NCBI RefSeq assembly: GCF_026421305.1
Contig: NZ_JAPJBQ010000003.1
Coordinates: forward strand, 310,001 to 374,000
Reading direction: 5' to 3'
Length of the DNA: 64,000 nucleotides
Source of the DNA: Dyella silvae
GTDB taxonomy: Bacteria > Pseudomonadota > Gammaproteobacteria > Xanthomonadales > Rhodanobacteraceae
Positions within the stretch are counted from its first letter, which is position 1. Each line of letters starts with the position of its first letter. Below the pieces are notes generated by a model. That model was not told the origin of the DNA. It searched no databases and saw nothing but the letters and a program-made list of their open reading frames with translations. The position numbers and the translations under genes are program-made. Positions 8,558 through 17,883 of the stretch are shown here, one piece after another.

Positions 8558-8585
8558 AGTATAGCGGAATTGTTTGGCCCGGCAA
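8558..8585 (-). promoter_or_regulatory. Sigma-70 promoter of tRNA-Glu
   Basis: On the minus strand: TTGCCG (8580-8585), a 16-nt spacer, TATACT (8558-8563), about 20 nt upstream of the tRNA 5' end, followed by a GC-rich discriminator typical of stringent stable-RNA promoters. Confidence 0.7.
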
Positions 8586-8723
8586 TGCCTACGGACGTTT
8601 TTTGTCCTACTGTATGAAACAATGCCGCCAACCCACTGAGGCCATGGTGGATGTGGACGCGGCCCATAGTGCCGCCACTGATCGCTTTGAATGGCGCGTT
8701 GCGCCTGCAAGGATCCAAACCGC

Positions 8724-10100
8724 TTGAGTCACGACGCAAGGACTACTGCCACGCCTGCACTGCGCATCATTCCGCGCGAGCAGCACGTGATTTCGCGCAA
8801 AAACATCAGCAAGGCCGCATTGCGCGTGCTTTACCGCCTCAATGAGGCGGGTTACCAGGCATATCTGGTAGGTGGCGCCGTGCGCGACCTGCTGCTCGGT
8901 GGGCACCCGAAGGATTTCGACGTGGCGACCAATGCCACGCCGGATGAGGTCAAAAAGCTGTTCCGCAACTCGCGCCTGATCGGGCGCCGCTTCCGCCTGG
9001 CTCATGTGGTGTATGGGCCGGAGATCATCGAGGTGGCCACGTTCCGCGGCACCGGCGAGGAGGAAGGCGAGGGCGATCGTCACATCGTCGATGGCCGCAT
9101 CGTGCGTGACAACGTATGGGGCACCATCGAAGAGGATGCGATCCGGCGCGACTTCCGTGTCAACGCGATGTACTACGACATCAGCGATTTCTCCGTGCGC
9201 GATTACGTCGGCGGCATGCAGGATGTCGAGAATCGCGTGCTTCACCTCATCGGTGATCCGGAGACGCGCTATCGCGAGGATCCGGTGCGCATGCTGCGCG
9301 CCGTGCGTCTCGCTGCGAAGCTGGGCTTCCGTATCGATGTCGCCGCGGCCAAGCCGTTCGACGAACTGGGCCCTTTGCTGGCCGATGCGGCACCGGCGCG
9401 CTTGTTCGACGAATCACTCAAGATGTTCCTGGCCGGGCACGGTCTGAAGAGTTTCCACATGCTGGAGCAGACCGGTCTGCTCAAGTTCATGTTCCCGGCC
9501 ACGGCGCGGGCGCTTAAGCGCGGCGACAAGGCCTTGCGCTCATTGATCGAGCAAGGCCTGGCCAATACCGATGCGCGGGTGGCCGAGGGCAAGTCGGTGA
9601 CGCCTGCCTTCCTATTTGCCGTGCTGCTGTGGGGCGAAGTGCGCGATCTGGCCCACACCTGGATCACCAAGGGCCAGGATGCGAATGTCGCCTGGGAGCG
9701 GGCCGCCACGCACGTGATGGCCGAGCAGTGCCAGCGCGTGGCTATTCCGCGGCGTTTCACGCTCACCATGGAAGAAATCTGGGCGCTGCAGCCGCGTTTT
9801 GAACTGGTGCAGCGCAAGCGCGTGTTCCGTCTGATGGCACACCCCCGGTTCCGGGCGGCGTTCGATTTTCTGCTGCTGCGTGCCGCCGAATCGCCGGCCA
9901 TTCGCCAGCTGGGTGAGTGGTGGGCGCACGCCCAGCAACTGCCGCACGAAACACTGGCGGCCGCCCTTTCCGGCGGCGCGGTGTCGGTTGGCGGCGCGCC
10001 GCCGAATGGCGCAGCCGAAAGTGTGGCCGTGCCCAAGCCGCGTAAACGTCGCCGTCGCAAGCCTGCCGGCAAATCGGGTAGCAAGTCGGATCAGGCGTGA
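8724..10100 (+). CDS. pcnB: Poly(A) polymerase I
   Basis: 458 aa from the TTG at 8724. An in-frame ATG at 8691 lacks a ribosome-binding site, whereas AAGGAT precedes the TTG. The nucleotidyltransferase core has LVGGAVRDLLLG (48-59) and the catalytic D64-x-D66 in KDFDVATN. The IPREQHVISRKN lead-in closely resembles that of E. coli PAP I. An RNA-binding domain follows, and the tail is highly basic (RKRRRRKP). The enzyme adds 3' poly(A) tails that promote RNA decay. It overlaps folK by 4 nt (GTGA), as pcnB-folK do in many gammaproteobacteria. Confidence 0.95.
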   Translation: MSHDARTTATPALRIIPREQHVISRKNISKAALRVLYRLNEAGYQAYLVGGAVRDLLLGGHPKDFDVATNATPDEVKKLFRNSRLIGRRFRLAHVVYGPEIIEVATFRGTGEEEGEGDRHIVDGRIVRDNVWGTIEEDAIRRDFRVNAMYYDISDFSVRDYVGGMQDVENRVLHLIGDPETRYREDPVRMLRAVRLAAKLGFRIDVAAAKPFDELGPLLADAAPARLFDESLKMFLAGHGLKSFHMLEQTGLLKFMFPATARALKRGDKALRSLIEQGLANTDARVAEGKSVTPAFLFAVLLWGEVRDLAHTWITKGQDANVAWERAATHVMAEQCQRVAIPRRFTLTMEEIWALQPRFELVQRKRVFRLMAHPRFRAAFDFLLLRAAESPAIRQLGEWWAHAQQLPHETLAAALSGGAVSVGGAPPNGAAESVAVPKPRKRRRRKPAGKSGSKSDQA

Positions 10101-10579
10101 AACAAGCTTTTGTAGCGTTGGGTAGCAACCTGGGCGATGCGTGGGCTCAGGTGCAGGATGCATTCGATGCGTTGGCGCAGCTGCCGGGCACGCGCCTGGT
10201 CGCGCGTTCGCCGCTGTATCTGACGCCGCCGTGGGGCGTACTCGACCAGCCCCCTTTCATCAACGCTGTGGCGCAACTCGAAACCACGCTCTCGCCACAC
10301 GAGCTGCTGGATGCGCTGCTGGCTATCGAGCGTGCCGCGGGGCGTGTGCGTGACGGTCAGCGCTGGGGACCGCGCACGCTGGATCTGGATGTGCTGCATA
10401 TGGCGGATGTGGTGCTCGATGACGAGCGCTTGCATTTGCCGCATCCCCGAATTCGCGAGCGTGCTTTCGTGCTGGTTCCCCTGAACGATCTTGCGCCTGA
10501 TCTGCATCTGCAAGGGTTGGGGCGGGTGGGCGACCTGTTGGAAGCGGTCGATACCGCCGGTCTGGAGCGCCTGCCTTGA
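10097..10579 (+). CDS. folK: 6-hydroxymethyl-7,8-dihydropterin pyrophosphokinase
   Basis: 160 aa. It begins with VALGSNLGD and contains the HPPK signature RWGPRTLDLDVL, whose Asp pair binds the two Mg2+ ions of the ATP complex, then LPHPRIRERAFVLVPL. It transfers pyrophosphate from ATP to the pterin for folate synthesis. The GTG start overlaps the pcnB stop, indicating translational coupling. panB follows after 56 bp, with a promoter candidate in between. Confidence 0.96.
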   Translation: MKQAFVALGSNLGDAWAQVQDAFDALAQLPGTRLVARSPLYLTPPWGVLDQPPFINAVAQLETTLSPHELLDALLAIERAAGRVRDGQRWGPRTLDLDVLHMADVVLDDERLHLPHPRIRERAFVLVPLNDLAPDLHLQGLGRVGDLLEAVDTAGLERLP

Positions 10580-10605
10580 GCCCTTCACGTTCTAAGCGGG
10601 ATAAT
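10576..10605 (+). promoter_or_regulatory. Candidate sigma-70 promoter for panBC
   Basis: TTGAGC (10576-10581), an 18-nt spacer, GATAAT (10600-10605), about 30 nt upstream of the panB GTG. It would allow panB transcription independent of pcnB-folK. Confidence 0.5.
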
Positions 10606-10635
10606 CCGCGTCTCTTTCCGCTTTAGGGATTCGTC

Positions 10636-11466
10636 GTGTACGCGCAAAAAGCGAACGCACCTACGCGCAAGCCCGTCACCGTGCCATCGTTGCGCGCCAT
10701 GAAAGCGGAGGGGCGCCGCATCGTCATGCTGACCGCCTACGACGCCAGCTTTGCCTTCCAGGTGGAGATGGCGGGCATCGATGTCGCCCTGGTGGGTGAT
10801 TCGCTGGGCATGGTGGTGCAAGGACATTCGAGCACGTTGCCAGTGACGCTCGATCACATGGTCTATCACACCAGCCTGGTGGCGCGCGGGCTGAATGCGA
10901 CGCTGCTGGTGGCCGACTTGCCTTTCATGGCGGATCGCGATGTGCCGCATGCGCTGGAAGCGGGTGCCCGGCTGGTTGGCGAGGGCGGTGCAGCCATGGT
11001 GAAGATCGAAGGCGCCGCGCCGCACATTCTCGAAGTCATCTCGGCGCTGGTGGAGCGGGTGATTCCGGTATGCGCGCACCTGGGGCTTACCCCTCAGTCC
11101 GTGCACAAGTTCGGTGGTTTCCGCATTCAGGGGCGCGAGCAGGAGGCGGCGGACCATCTGGTTGCCCAGGCCAAGGCCGTTGAGGCCGCAGGCGCCACGC
11201 TGCTGGTGCTGGAAGGTATTCCCACTGTTTTGGGTGAGCGCATTACAAGCGCCGTTTCCATTCCCACTATCGGCATCGGTGCTGGCCCGCATTGCGATGG
11301 CCAGGTGCTGGTGTTGCACGACATGCTCGGCATCACGCCGGGCAAGCGACCCAAATTCAGCAAGGATTTCCTCGCAGGACGCGACTCTGTGGCTGCGGCG
11401 ATCGCGGCCTTCGCCGAAGACGTGCGCAGTGGCGCATTTCCGGCGCCAGAACACTGCTTCGACTGA
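10636..11466 (+). CDS. panB: Ketopantoate hydroxymethyltransferase
   Basis: 276 aa with a GTG start. The metal-binding Asp sits in ALVGDSLGM, a KIEGA motif follows, and the catalytic Glu is in [20 protein letters not shown] is characteristic of the family. It converts 2-oxoisovalerate to ketopantoate with methylene-THF, the first step of pantothenate synthesis. panC starts 17 nt downstream and panD further on, so the three pantothenate genes are together. The methylene-THF cosubstrate connects loosely with the upstream folK. Confidence 0.97.
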   Translation: MYAQKANAPTRKPVTVPSLRAMKAEGRRIVMLTAYDASFAFQVEMAGIDVALVGDSLGMVVQGHSSTLPVTLDHMVYHTSLVARGLNATLLVADLPFMADRDVPHALEAGARLVGEGGAAMVKIEGAAPHILEVISALVERVIPVCAHLGLTPQSVHKFGGFRIQGREQEAADHLVAQAKAVEAAGATLLVLEGIPTVLGERITSAVSIPTIGIGAGPHCDGQVLVLHDMLGITPGKRPKFSKDFLAGRDSVAAAIAAFAEDVRSGAFPAPEHCFD

Positions 11467-11483
11467 AGCCAGAGCAAGCATCC

Positions 11484-12329
11484 ATGCAAACAGTGCAAGA
11501 CGCAGCGGCGCTGCGCGCCATGATTCGCGGTTGGCGCGGCCAGGGCCTCACGGTCGGTTTCGTGCCAACCATGGGCAACCTCCATGCGGGTCACCATTCT
11601 TTGATCAAGGTGGCCCGTGCCCGCGCCGATCGCGTGGTGGCAAGCGTGTTCGTCAATCCCACCCAGTTCGGTCCCAACGAGGACTTCGAGCGTTATCCGC
11701 GCACCTTGGTGCAGGATCAGGCCGGCCTGGCCGAGCACGAGTGCGATCTGCTGTTCGCGCCGGAAGTGGCCACCATGTATCCGTTCGGTGCGGCCCACAG
11801 TGTGAGTATCCACGTGCCCCAGCTCACCGAAACGCTGGAAGGCGCGCATCGCCCGGGCCACTTCGACGGCGTGGCTACCGTGGTGTGCAAGCTGCTCAAC
11901 CTGGTCGAGCCGGACCTGGCCGTGTTTGGCCAGAAGGATTTTCAGCAGCTCAAGGTGATCGAGCGCATGGTGCGCGACCTGTCGCTGCCGGTGAAGATCA
12001 TGGCGGCGGCCACCCTGCGTGCCGAAGACGGCCTGGCGTTGAGCTCCCGCAACCAGTACCTGTCGGCCGAGCAGCGCGCGCTGGCGCCCCAGATTTACGC
12101 CACCCTGCAGCAGATGCGGGAGCTTATCGCCAAGGGACATGCCCGCCCGGTGGTGGAGCAGGCGGCGGCCTCCAAACTGGCCCGGGCCGGCTTCGACCCC
12201 GACTATGCGGCCATCCGCCGGGCCGAAGACCTTGCCGAGCCTGCCGATGGCGAGCAGGAAGGGCTGGTGGCCCTGATTGCCGCCCGGCTGGGCACCACCC
12301 GCCTGATCGACAACTTGCCGTTTGACTGA
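11484..12329 (+). CDS. panC: Pantothenate synthetase
   Basis: 281 aa, the usual length. The HIGH-like [13 protein letters not shown] (29-41) and the KMSKS-like LSSRNQYL bind ATP, and GQKDFQQL is the conserved central motif. It ligates pantoate and beta-alanine via pantoyl-adenylate. The ATG at 11484 follows panB by 17 nt. It supplies the pathway joined by panD, whose product beta-alanine is its second substrate. Confidence 0.97.
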   Translation: MQTVQDAAALRAMIRGWRGQGLTVGFVPTMGNLHAGHHSLIKVARARADRVVASVFVNPTQFGPNEDFERYPRTLVQDQAGLAEHECDLLFAPEVATMYPFGAAHSVSIHVPQLTETLEGAHRPGHFDGVATVVCKLLNLVEPDLAVFGQKDFQQLKVIERMVRDLSLPVKIMAAATLRAEDGLALSSRNQYLSAEQRALAPQIYATLQQMRELIAKGHARPVVEQAAASKLARAGFDPDYAAIRRAEDLAEPADGEQEGLVALIAARLGTTRLIDNLPFD

Positions 12330-12430
12330 ACGGTCCCCATATAGGCCACCAGCCGGGTCATGTTGCGGTGCGACGTACCCGGCTTGATAATGCCGCGCTA
12401 CGCGGACTGTACCTTCCGGAAACTGAAGTC

Positions 12431-12817
12431 ATGAATCTGAACATGCTCAAGTGCAAGATCCACCGTGCCACGGTGACTCACGCCGAGCTTCATTACGAAG
12501 GCTCCATTGCTATCGACGGCCTGTTGCTCGATGCCTCCGGCATTCGCGAGTACGAGCAGATCCATGCGTGGAACATCAACAACGGCAAGCGCTTTGTCAC
12601 CTATGCGCTGCGCGCCGAGGAAGGCTCGGGCATCATTTCGGTCAATGGCAGCGCGGCTCATCGCGCCCAGCCGGGCGACCTGATCATCATCGCCGCGTTC
12701 GCTCAGCTTTCCGAGGCGGAAGTGGAGCAGTTCCAGCCGACGCTGGTGTACGTGGACGCCAATAACCGCATCTCGCACACCAACCGCTCCATCCCCAAGC
12801 AGATGGCTGCGGCGTAA
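12431..12817 (+). CDS. panD: Aspartate 1-decarboxylase proenzyme
   Basis: 128 aa. The self-cleavage site G24-S25 (HYEGSIAID) yields the pyruvoyl group on S25; NGKRF and the [10 protein letters not shown] stretch match the active site and core of the family. It makes beta-alanine from aspartate for PanC. The 101-bp gap after panC holds an imperfect hairpin (gccgggt...acccggc, about 12351-12382) and a GATAAT, so panD may have its own promoter. The ATG at 12431 matches the known mature length. Confidence 0.96.
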   Translation: MNLNMLKCKIHRATVTHAELHYEGSIAIDGLLLDASGIREYEQIHAWNINNGKRFVTYALRAEEGSGIISVNGSAAHRAQPGDLIIIAAFAQLSEAEVEQFQPTLVYVDANNRISHTNRSIPKQMAAA

Positions 12818-12824
12818 TACCTCG

Positions 12825-12844
12825 CGCCCCGCTCAGGCGGGGCG
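12825..12844 (+). terminator. Hairpin after panD, possible terminator
   Basis: Perfect 8-bp stem cgccccgc / gcggggcg with loop TCAG, 8 nt after the panD stop. There is no T-run downstream, so termination may be weak or Rho-assisted. It separates the pan genes from pgi. Confidence 0.45.
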
Positions 12845-12927
12845 TGGTTGCGGTGCAACAATCTGCTGGAAAGGGATGCGGAAAGCTGCGTAAGATCGGC
12901 GTTCCCATCCGCCAAGCATGAGCACCC

Positions 12928-14583
12928 ATGTCGCCCGACCAACGTTCGTCCTTCCTGGCAGAGCACGTCGACCGTCTCGCACGCACCCATCTGCGTGAAT
13001 TGCTGAAGGACGCCGCGCGCGGCAAACGACTGCGGCACCGCGTGGGGCCGCTCCTGCTTGATCTCAGTCGCCAGAAGCTGGACAACGTGGCCCTCGACGC
13101 GCTTGGCGCACACGTTGAAGCCAGCGGCTGGCAGGCGGCGCGCGATGCGATGTTCGCCGGCGCTCCGATCAATACCTCCGAAGGGCGCGCCGTACTGCAT
13201 ACGGCCCTGCGTGCAAGCGGCTCGCAGTTGCCATCGCCTGCGCCGCGCGAGGCGCTCAAGGAAATCGAACAGACCCTGAAGCGCATCGATGCGCTGGTGC
13301 ATGCCGTCGGGCTGGGGGATGCCTCTGCCTTTGGCATCGCCAAGGGCATTACTGACGTGGTCAACATCGGCATCGGCGGTTCCGATCTCGGGCCGCGGCT
13401 GGCTGTGCGCGCGTTGGCGCCGTATCACGTGCCGGGTGTGCGTAGCCACTTCCTCACCAATGTGGATGGTCAGTCGGCGTATGAGCTGATGCATCAGCTC
13501 GATCCCAAACGCACCTTGGTGATCATGGTTTCCAAGACGTTCACCACGCAGGAAACCCTGCTGAACGGGAACGTCATGCGCGCCTGGATCAGCCGTGCTT
13601 ACAAGGACGATGCCGCGGCTGTGGCGCGCCACTTCCTTGCGGTGAGCGCCAATGTGTCCGCGGCGGAAAGCTGGGGCGTGCCTGCGGCGCAGGTGTATCC
13701 GATGTGGGACTTCGTCGGCGGCCGTTTCTCGCTGTGGTCCGCCGTTGGCTTGTCGTTGGCGCTGGCCATCGGCTCATACAACTTCCACGCGCTGCTGAAG
13801 GGCGCGGCGCTGATGGACGATCACTTCCGTACGGCGCCGTGGCAGGAAAACTTGCCGGTATTGCTGAGCCTGGTGGAAGTGTGGAACCGCAACGGACAGG
13901 GGCGTGCGAGCCGTGCAGTCGTTCCCTATGCGGATCTGCTTACCGATCTCACCTCCTACCTGCAGCAGCTGGAGATGGAAAGCCTGGGCAAGCAGGTGAC
14001 GCCGCAGGGCCAGCCGGTCACGCAGTCGACCTCGGCGGTGGTGTGGGGCAGCGTAGGTACCAACGCGCAGCATGCGTATTTCCAGGCCCTGCACCAAGGC
14101 ACCGATGTGGTGCCGCTGGAATTCATCGGCGTGGTGAAGCCTGCCCATCATCTGGACGCCAACCACGACGCGCTGCTTTCCAACCTGCTCGCGCAGGCGG
14201 CTGCACTGGCGCTCGGCAAAACCTTCGACGAGGCGCTGGCTGAGGCGAAACAGGGCAGTGAGGAAGAACGCCGCGTGCTCGCCGCGCAGCGCACGTTCCC
14301 CGGCGACCGCCCCAGCACGATGATTCTGCTGGATGCGTTGACGCCGGAAACCCTCGGTGCGCTGATCGCGCTCTACGAGCACAAGGTATTCATGCTCGGG
14401 CATCTGTGGAGCATCAACGCCTTCGATCAGTGGGGCGTGGAACTGGGCAAATCGATTGCGCGGCAAATCCTGCCGGCGTTGGACGGCAGTTCGGCTGACA
14501 CCAGTGCTTTCGATTCGGCAACGCGTGCGTCGCTGGAGGCGATTCAGGAGCGTCGCCTGACGCTCGAGAAACACAGCCGCTAA
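12928..14583 (+). CDS. pgi: Glucose-6-phosphate isomerase
   Basis: 551 aa. Two sugar-isomerase folds; the family signature GHLWSINAFDQWGVELGK is near the C-terminus, and the catalytic Glu/His region VVWGSVGTNAQHAY is upstream of it. The IGIGGSDLGP phosphate loop is at about 149-158. It interconverts glucose-6-P and fructose-6-P. The gene ends 4 nt inside the convergent queG gene, so the two stop codons overlap. A 110-bp gap separates it from panD. Confidence 0.97.
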   Translation: MSPDQRSSFLAEHVDRLARTHLRELLKDAARGKRLRHRVGPLLLDLSRQKLDNVALDALGAHVEASGWQAARDAMFAGAPINTSEGRAVLHTALRASGSQLPSPAPREALKEIEQTLKRIDALVHAVGLGDASAFGIAKGITDVVNIGIGGSDLGPRLAVRALAPYHVPGVRSHFLTNVDGQSAYELMHQLDPKRTLVIMVSKTFTTQETLLNGNVMRAWISRAYKDDAAAVARHFLAVSANVSAAESWGVPAAQVYPMWDFVGGRFSLWSAVGLSLALAIGSYNFHALLKGAALMDDHFRTAPWQENLPVLLSLVEVWNRNGQGRASRAVVPYADLLTDLTSYLQQLEMESLGKQVTPQGQPVTQSTSAVVWGSVGTNAQHAYFQALHQGTDVVPLEFIGVVKPAHHLDANHDALLSNLLAQAAALALGKTFDEALAEAKQGSEEERRVLAAQRTFPGDRPSTMILLDALTPETLGALIALYEHKVFMLGHLWSINAFDQWGVELGKSIARQILPALDGSSADTSAFDSATRASLEAIQERRLTLEKHSR

Positions 14584-15674
14584 GCAGAATGCTGCGTGGT
14601 GGGCTCGCTGGCATGCCTCGCCAGCGCCCACGCCACGTGCTCGCGCACGATGGCCGAATCATGATCGGCCCGCGCGAGCAGCGCTTGCCGCACTTCCTCC
14701 GAAGGTGGCGCATTGCCTAGTGCTACTGCGATATTGCGCAGCCAGCCCTCGTATCCCGTACGGCGAATGGCCATGCCTTCGGTGCGTTGCAGAAACTCCT
14801 GTTCGCTCCAGCCGAACAGCTCCACCAGCTTGGCGCCATCTAGGCTATGGCGCGGCGCGAAATCGGGCTCGGTGGTGTCCTGTGCGAACTTGTTCCAGGG
14901 ACAAATCAGCTGACAGTCATCGCAGCCGAAGATGCGGTTGCCCATCGGCGCGCGCAGTTCTTCGGGAATGCTGCCGCGCAGTTCGATGGTGAGATACGAA
15001 ATGCATCGCCGTGCATCGAGCTTGTACGGTGCAATGATCGCTTGTGTCGGGCAGATATCGATGCAGCGCCTGCAGCTGCCGCAATGCGCGCTGGCCGGCT
15101 GGTCGACGGGCAGCGGCAGATCCGTGTACAGCTCGCCGAGAAGGAAATACGAACCGGCCTGACGATGGATCAGCACCGTGTGCTTGCCAATCCAGCCCAG
15201 CCCGGCGTTGCGGGCCAGCGCTTTTTCCAACACCGGTGCGGAGTCCACGAAAGCGCGATAACCGAAATCGCCAATGGCGCCGTGGATACGGTCGGCCAGC
15301 TTCTGCAGCCGGTTGCGCATCAGCTTGTGATAGTCGCGGCCTAGCGCGTAACGGGCTACATAGCCGGCTTGCGCATCCTCCAGCACGTTCCATGCGTTGC
15401 GGGTGCCGGGCGGAATGTAATCCATGCGCACCGAGATCACGCGCAGCGTGCCGGGTTCCAATTCGGCGGGGCGGCTTCGCTTGTCGCCGTGACGCGCCAT
15501 GTAATCCATCTCGCCGTGATGGCCCGCGTCGAGCCAGCGTTTCAGATGCAGCTCGTCTTCGCTCAGGTCGGTGCCGGCAATTCCTGCATCGGCAAAGCCC
15601 AGTTCGCGCGCCCAGCGTTTGATATCGCGGGCAAGCACGGCGTAGTCAGTGTCAGGGGCAGGGGCGATCGACAT
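14580..15674 (-). CDS. queG: Epoxyqueuosine reductase
   Basis: 364 aa from the ATG at 15674; the open frame upstream runs antisense to nnr and is rejected. An N-terminal cobalamin-binding region has the catalytic Asp in VDSAPVLEK. Two [4Fe-4S] clusters follow: CGSCRRCIDICP and CDDCQLICP with an intervening C. A HEAT-like C-terminus is used in tRNA binding. It catalyses the last step of queuosine synthesis, reducing epoxyqueuosine in tRNA with B12. A TACAAT lies exactly 6 nt before the ATG, suggesting a leaderless mRNA. It is divergent from nnr-tsaE, the same neighbours as in E. coli. Confidence 0.95.
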   Translation of the reverse strand: MSIAPAPDTDYAVLARDIKRWARELGFADAGIAGTDLSEDELHLKRWLDAGHHGEMDYMARHGDKRSRPAELEPGTLRVISVRMDYIPPGTRNAWNVLEDAQAGYVARYALGRDYHKLMRNRLQKLADRIHGAIGDFGYRAFVDSAPVLEKALARNAGLGWIGKHTVLIHRQAGSYFLLGELYTDLPLPVDQPASAHCGSCRRCIDICPTQAIIAPYKLDARRCISYLTIELRGSIPEELRAPMGNRIFGCDDCQLICPWNKFAQDTTEPDFAPRHSLDGAKLVELFGWSEQEFLQRTEGMAIRRTGYEGWLRNIAVALGNAPPSEEVRQALLARADHDSAIVREHVAWALARHASEPTTQHSA

Positions 15675-15680
15675 GGGCCT

Positions 15681-15686
15681 ATTGTA
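15681..15686 (-). promoter_or_regulatory. -10 box of queG, predicted leaderless start
   Basis: TACAAT on the minus strand, then AGGCCC, then the queG ATG. A start site 7 nt after the -10 falls on the A of ATG. The -35 is poor. Confidence 0.55.
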
Positions 15687-15719
15687 GGCGCCACGCACTG
15701 AGCCGGTGGCCGGCATGCC

Positions 15720-15725
15720 TATAAT
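15720..15725 (+). promoter_or_regulatory. -10 box of nnr, predicted leaderless start
   Basis: A consensus TATAAT ends 6 nt before the nnr ATG (15732), so the transcript should begin at or next to the start codon. No Shine-Dalgarno can exist between them. The -35 is weak. It lies back-to-back with the queG -10 at 15681-15686. Confidence 0.6.
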
Positions 15726-15731
15726 TCCCGC

Positions 15732-17216
15732 ATGACTGCCAGCGCACATCGCCACGAGCTCTATACCGTTGACCAGGTGCGCGCACTCGACCGCCGCGCC
15801 ATCGACGACCTCGGTGTGCCCGGTTACGAGTTGATGGAGCGGGCCGCCGCCGCTGCACTGATTTGCCTGCGGCAGCGCTGGCCGAATGCGCGACGCATCG
15901 CGGTGTACTGTGGGCCTGGAAATAACGGTGGCGATGGCTTCCTGCTGGCGGCACTGGCGCGCGAAGCAGGGTTGCAGACGGATGTCATCGCGCTGGGCGA
16001 CAGCCGTGGCGACGATGCGGTGCGTGCGCGTCACGAGTATGAGCACAGCGGTGGCGTTGTGCATTTGTGGCGAAGCGGTGATGCGTTGCCTGTGGCTGAT
16101 GTGCAGGTAGACGCACTGTTCGGCACCGGTCTGCAGCGTGCGCTGGCACCGGAGGTAGCGGAGCTGGTGCGAGGCATTCATGCCGTTGGCGCGCCCGTGC
16201 TGGCGCTCGATGTTCCCTCCGGCGTCAACGCCGACTCGGGCGATGTACCGGGCGAGGCGATACAGGCCGAACTTACCGTGACCTTCATTGCCGCCAAACG
16301 TGGCCTCTATACCGGGCAAGCACCCGGTTACACGGGACAAGTGCGGTGGGAGTCGCTGGGTTTGCCCGAAGCGCTCTGGCACGAAGCCCATCCAGATGCC
16401 GAGCTGCTACAGGCAGCGACGTTGCCGCCGCGCCCCCGGCAATCCCACAAAGGCAACAACGGCCACGTGCTGGCCATCGGCGGTGAACACGGTACCGCCG
16501 GCGCCATTCGGTTGTGCGGGGAAGCGGCGCTGCGCGCCGGTGCCGGACTGGTGAGCATGGCGACCCGTGCCGAGCACCTGGTGTCGCTCAACAGCGCACG
16601 TCCCGAGCTGATGGCGCATGACGTGAACGGACCGCAGGCACTGGAAGCCCTGTTACCGCGCGCCACCGTGCTGGCGGTTGGGCCAGGGCTGGGGCAGGGC
16701 GCATGGGGACATGCGTTGTGGCTGACGGCGCTGGATGCCGAGCTGCCGCTGGTACTCGATGCCGACGGCCTGAACCTGCTGGCGCGCGAGCCGCGCAAGC
16801 TGGGGTCATCGGCGGTGATCACGCCGCATCCTGGCGAAGCGGCTCGGTTGCTGGGTTGCGATACAGCCGCCATTGCGGCGGACCGCTTTGGCGCCGTGCG
16901 CGAATTGGCGCGGCGCTACCACGCCGTGGCCGTGCTCAAAGGCGCAGGCAGCCTGGTGGCTGATCCGGACGAGCGTGTGGCGGTATGCCCGTGGGGTAAC
17001 CCCGGCATGGCTAGTGGCGGCATGGGGGATCTGCTGACCGGCGTCATTGCCGCGCTGCTGGCCCAGGGCTGCGACGCCTGGCAGGCGGCCTGCCTGGGTG
17101 TAAGCCTGCATGCGCGTGCCGGCGATCTGGCCGCGCAACAGGGAGGCGAGCGCGGTTTGCTCGCCAGTGATCTGCTGGAGCCCATCAGGTGGCTGCTCAA
17201 CGGACGGGAATCATGA
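15732..17216 (+). CDS. nnr: Bifunctional NAD(P)H-hydrate epimerase / dehydratase
   Basis: 494 aa. The N-terminal YjeF_N epimerase domain (about 1-215) has YCGPGNNGGDGF at about 58-69. The C-terminal ADP-dependent dehydratase domain (about 230-490) has the signature NPGMASGGMGDLLTG. Together they repair hydrated NADH and NADPH. Its stop overlaps the tsaE start (ATGA), a conserved pair in proteobacteria. Transcription probably starts at the ATG itself. Confidence 0.96.
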   Translation: MTASAHRHELYTVDQVRALDRRAIDDLGVPGYELMERAAAAALICLRQRWPNARRIAVYCGPGNNGGDGFLLAALAREAGLQTDVIALGDSRGDDAVRARHEYEHSGGVVHLWRSGDALPVADVQVDALFGTGLQRALAPEVAELVRGIHAVGAPVLALDVPSGVNADSGDVPGEAIQAELTVTFIAAKRGLYTGQAPGYTGQVRWESLGLPEALWHEAHPDAELLQAATLPPRPRQSHKGNNGHVLAIGGEHGTAGAIRLCGEAALRAGAGLVSMATRAEHLVSLNSARPELMAHDVNGPQALEALLPRATVLAVGPGLGQGAWGHALWLTALDAELPLVLDADGLNLLAREPRKLGSSAVITPHPGEAARLLGCDTAAIAADRFGAVRELARRYHAVAVLKGAGSLVADPDERVAVCPWGNPGMASGGMGDLLTGVIAALLAQGCDAWQAACLGVSLHARAGDLAAQQGGERGLLASDLLEPIRWLLNGRES

Positions 17217-17671
17217 CGGAACAGCATTGGGAGCTGCCCGACGAGGCCGCCACGGCCGCGCTCGCCAGCCGGTTGGCCGACGCGCTGCAGGAAGGCCTGG
17301 TGATCTATCTGCACGGTGAGCTGGGCGCAGGTAAAACCAGCTTTGCCCGCGCGCTGCTGACGGCGCTGGGCGTGGGGGAGCGGATCAAGAGCCCTACCTA
17401 CAGCCTGGTGGAGTCCTATCGCGTCCAGGATCGCCCTGCCTGGCATCTGGATCTCTATCGCATCGCCGATCCTGGCGAGCTGGAATGGCTCGGGCTGGAT
17501 GCGTTGTCTGACCCCGCCGCACTCGTGCTGGTGGAGTGGCCTGAGCGAGGCGCAGGTGCCTTGCCGGCGCCCGACCTCATCGTGCACCTCGGCTATGCCG
17601 GTCTGGGACGTAAGGCGCGGATGGAGGTACGCACGCCGCGTGGCGCAAAGGTCGTCTCGCAACTCGCCTGA
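17213..17671 (+). CDS. tsaE: tRNA threonylcarbamoyladenosine biosynthesis ATPase
   Basis: 152 aa. Walker A GELGAGKTS lies at about 35-43, followed by the conserved SPTYSLVESY and the HLDLYRI strand. TsaE is the ATPase that drives the TsaB-TsaD complex making t6A37 in ANN-decoding tRNAs. The ATG overlaps the nnr stop, so it is probably translationally coupled. The 212-bp gap to amiC has no clear terminator. Confidence 0.96.
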   Translation: MTEQHWELPDEAATAALASRLADALQEGLVIYLHGELGAGKTSFARALLTALGVGERIKSPTYSLVESYRVQDRPAWHLDLYRIADPGELEWLGLDALSDPAALVLVEWPERGAGALPAPDLIVHLGYAGLGRKARMEVRTPRGAKVVSQLA

Positions 17672-17883
17672 GTACCGTCAGGCGCGCGTCTTCAGCGGCG
17701 CACTGCAGCTAAGTATCGGTCCTTCCTGAGATTTTTCGCCGTCTCGACAGACGATGCGAAGCCTTCAGTTTGCGTGGCTTGCGGCCGATAGCTGGATGTC
17801 GTCTGACAAATCCCCTGCAGGTTATGGAAATTCAAAGGAAAACCTCTTGCATTCAGCCGGCGCCTGGGCTTCAATTCGGCCCC

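Noticed and set aside
8691-8723. Upstream ATG start for pcnB
   Set aside because: It has no ribosome-binding site and adds residues not seen in the family; the TTG at 8724 has AAGGAT.
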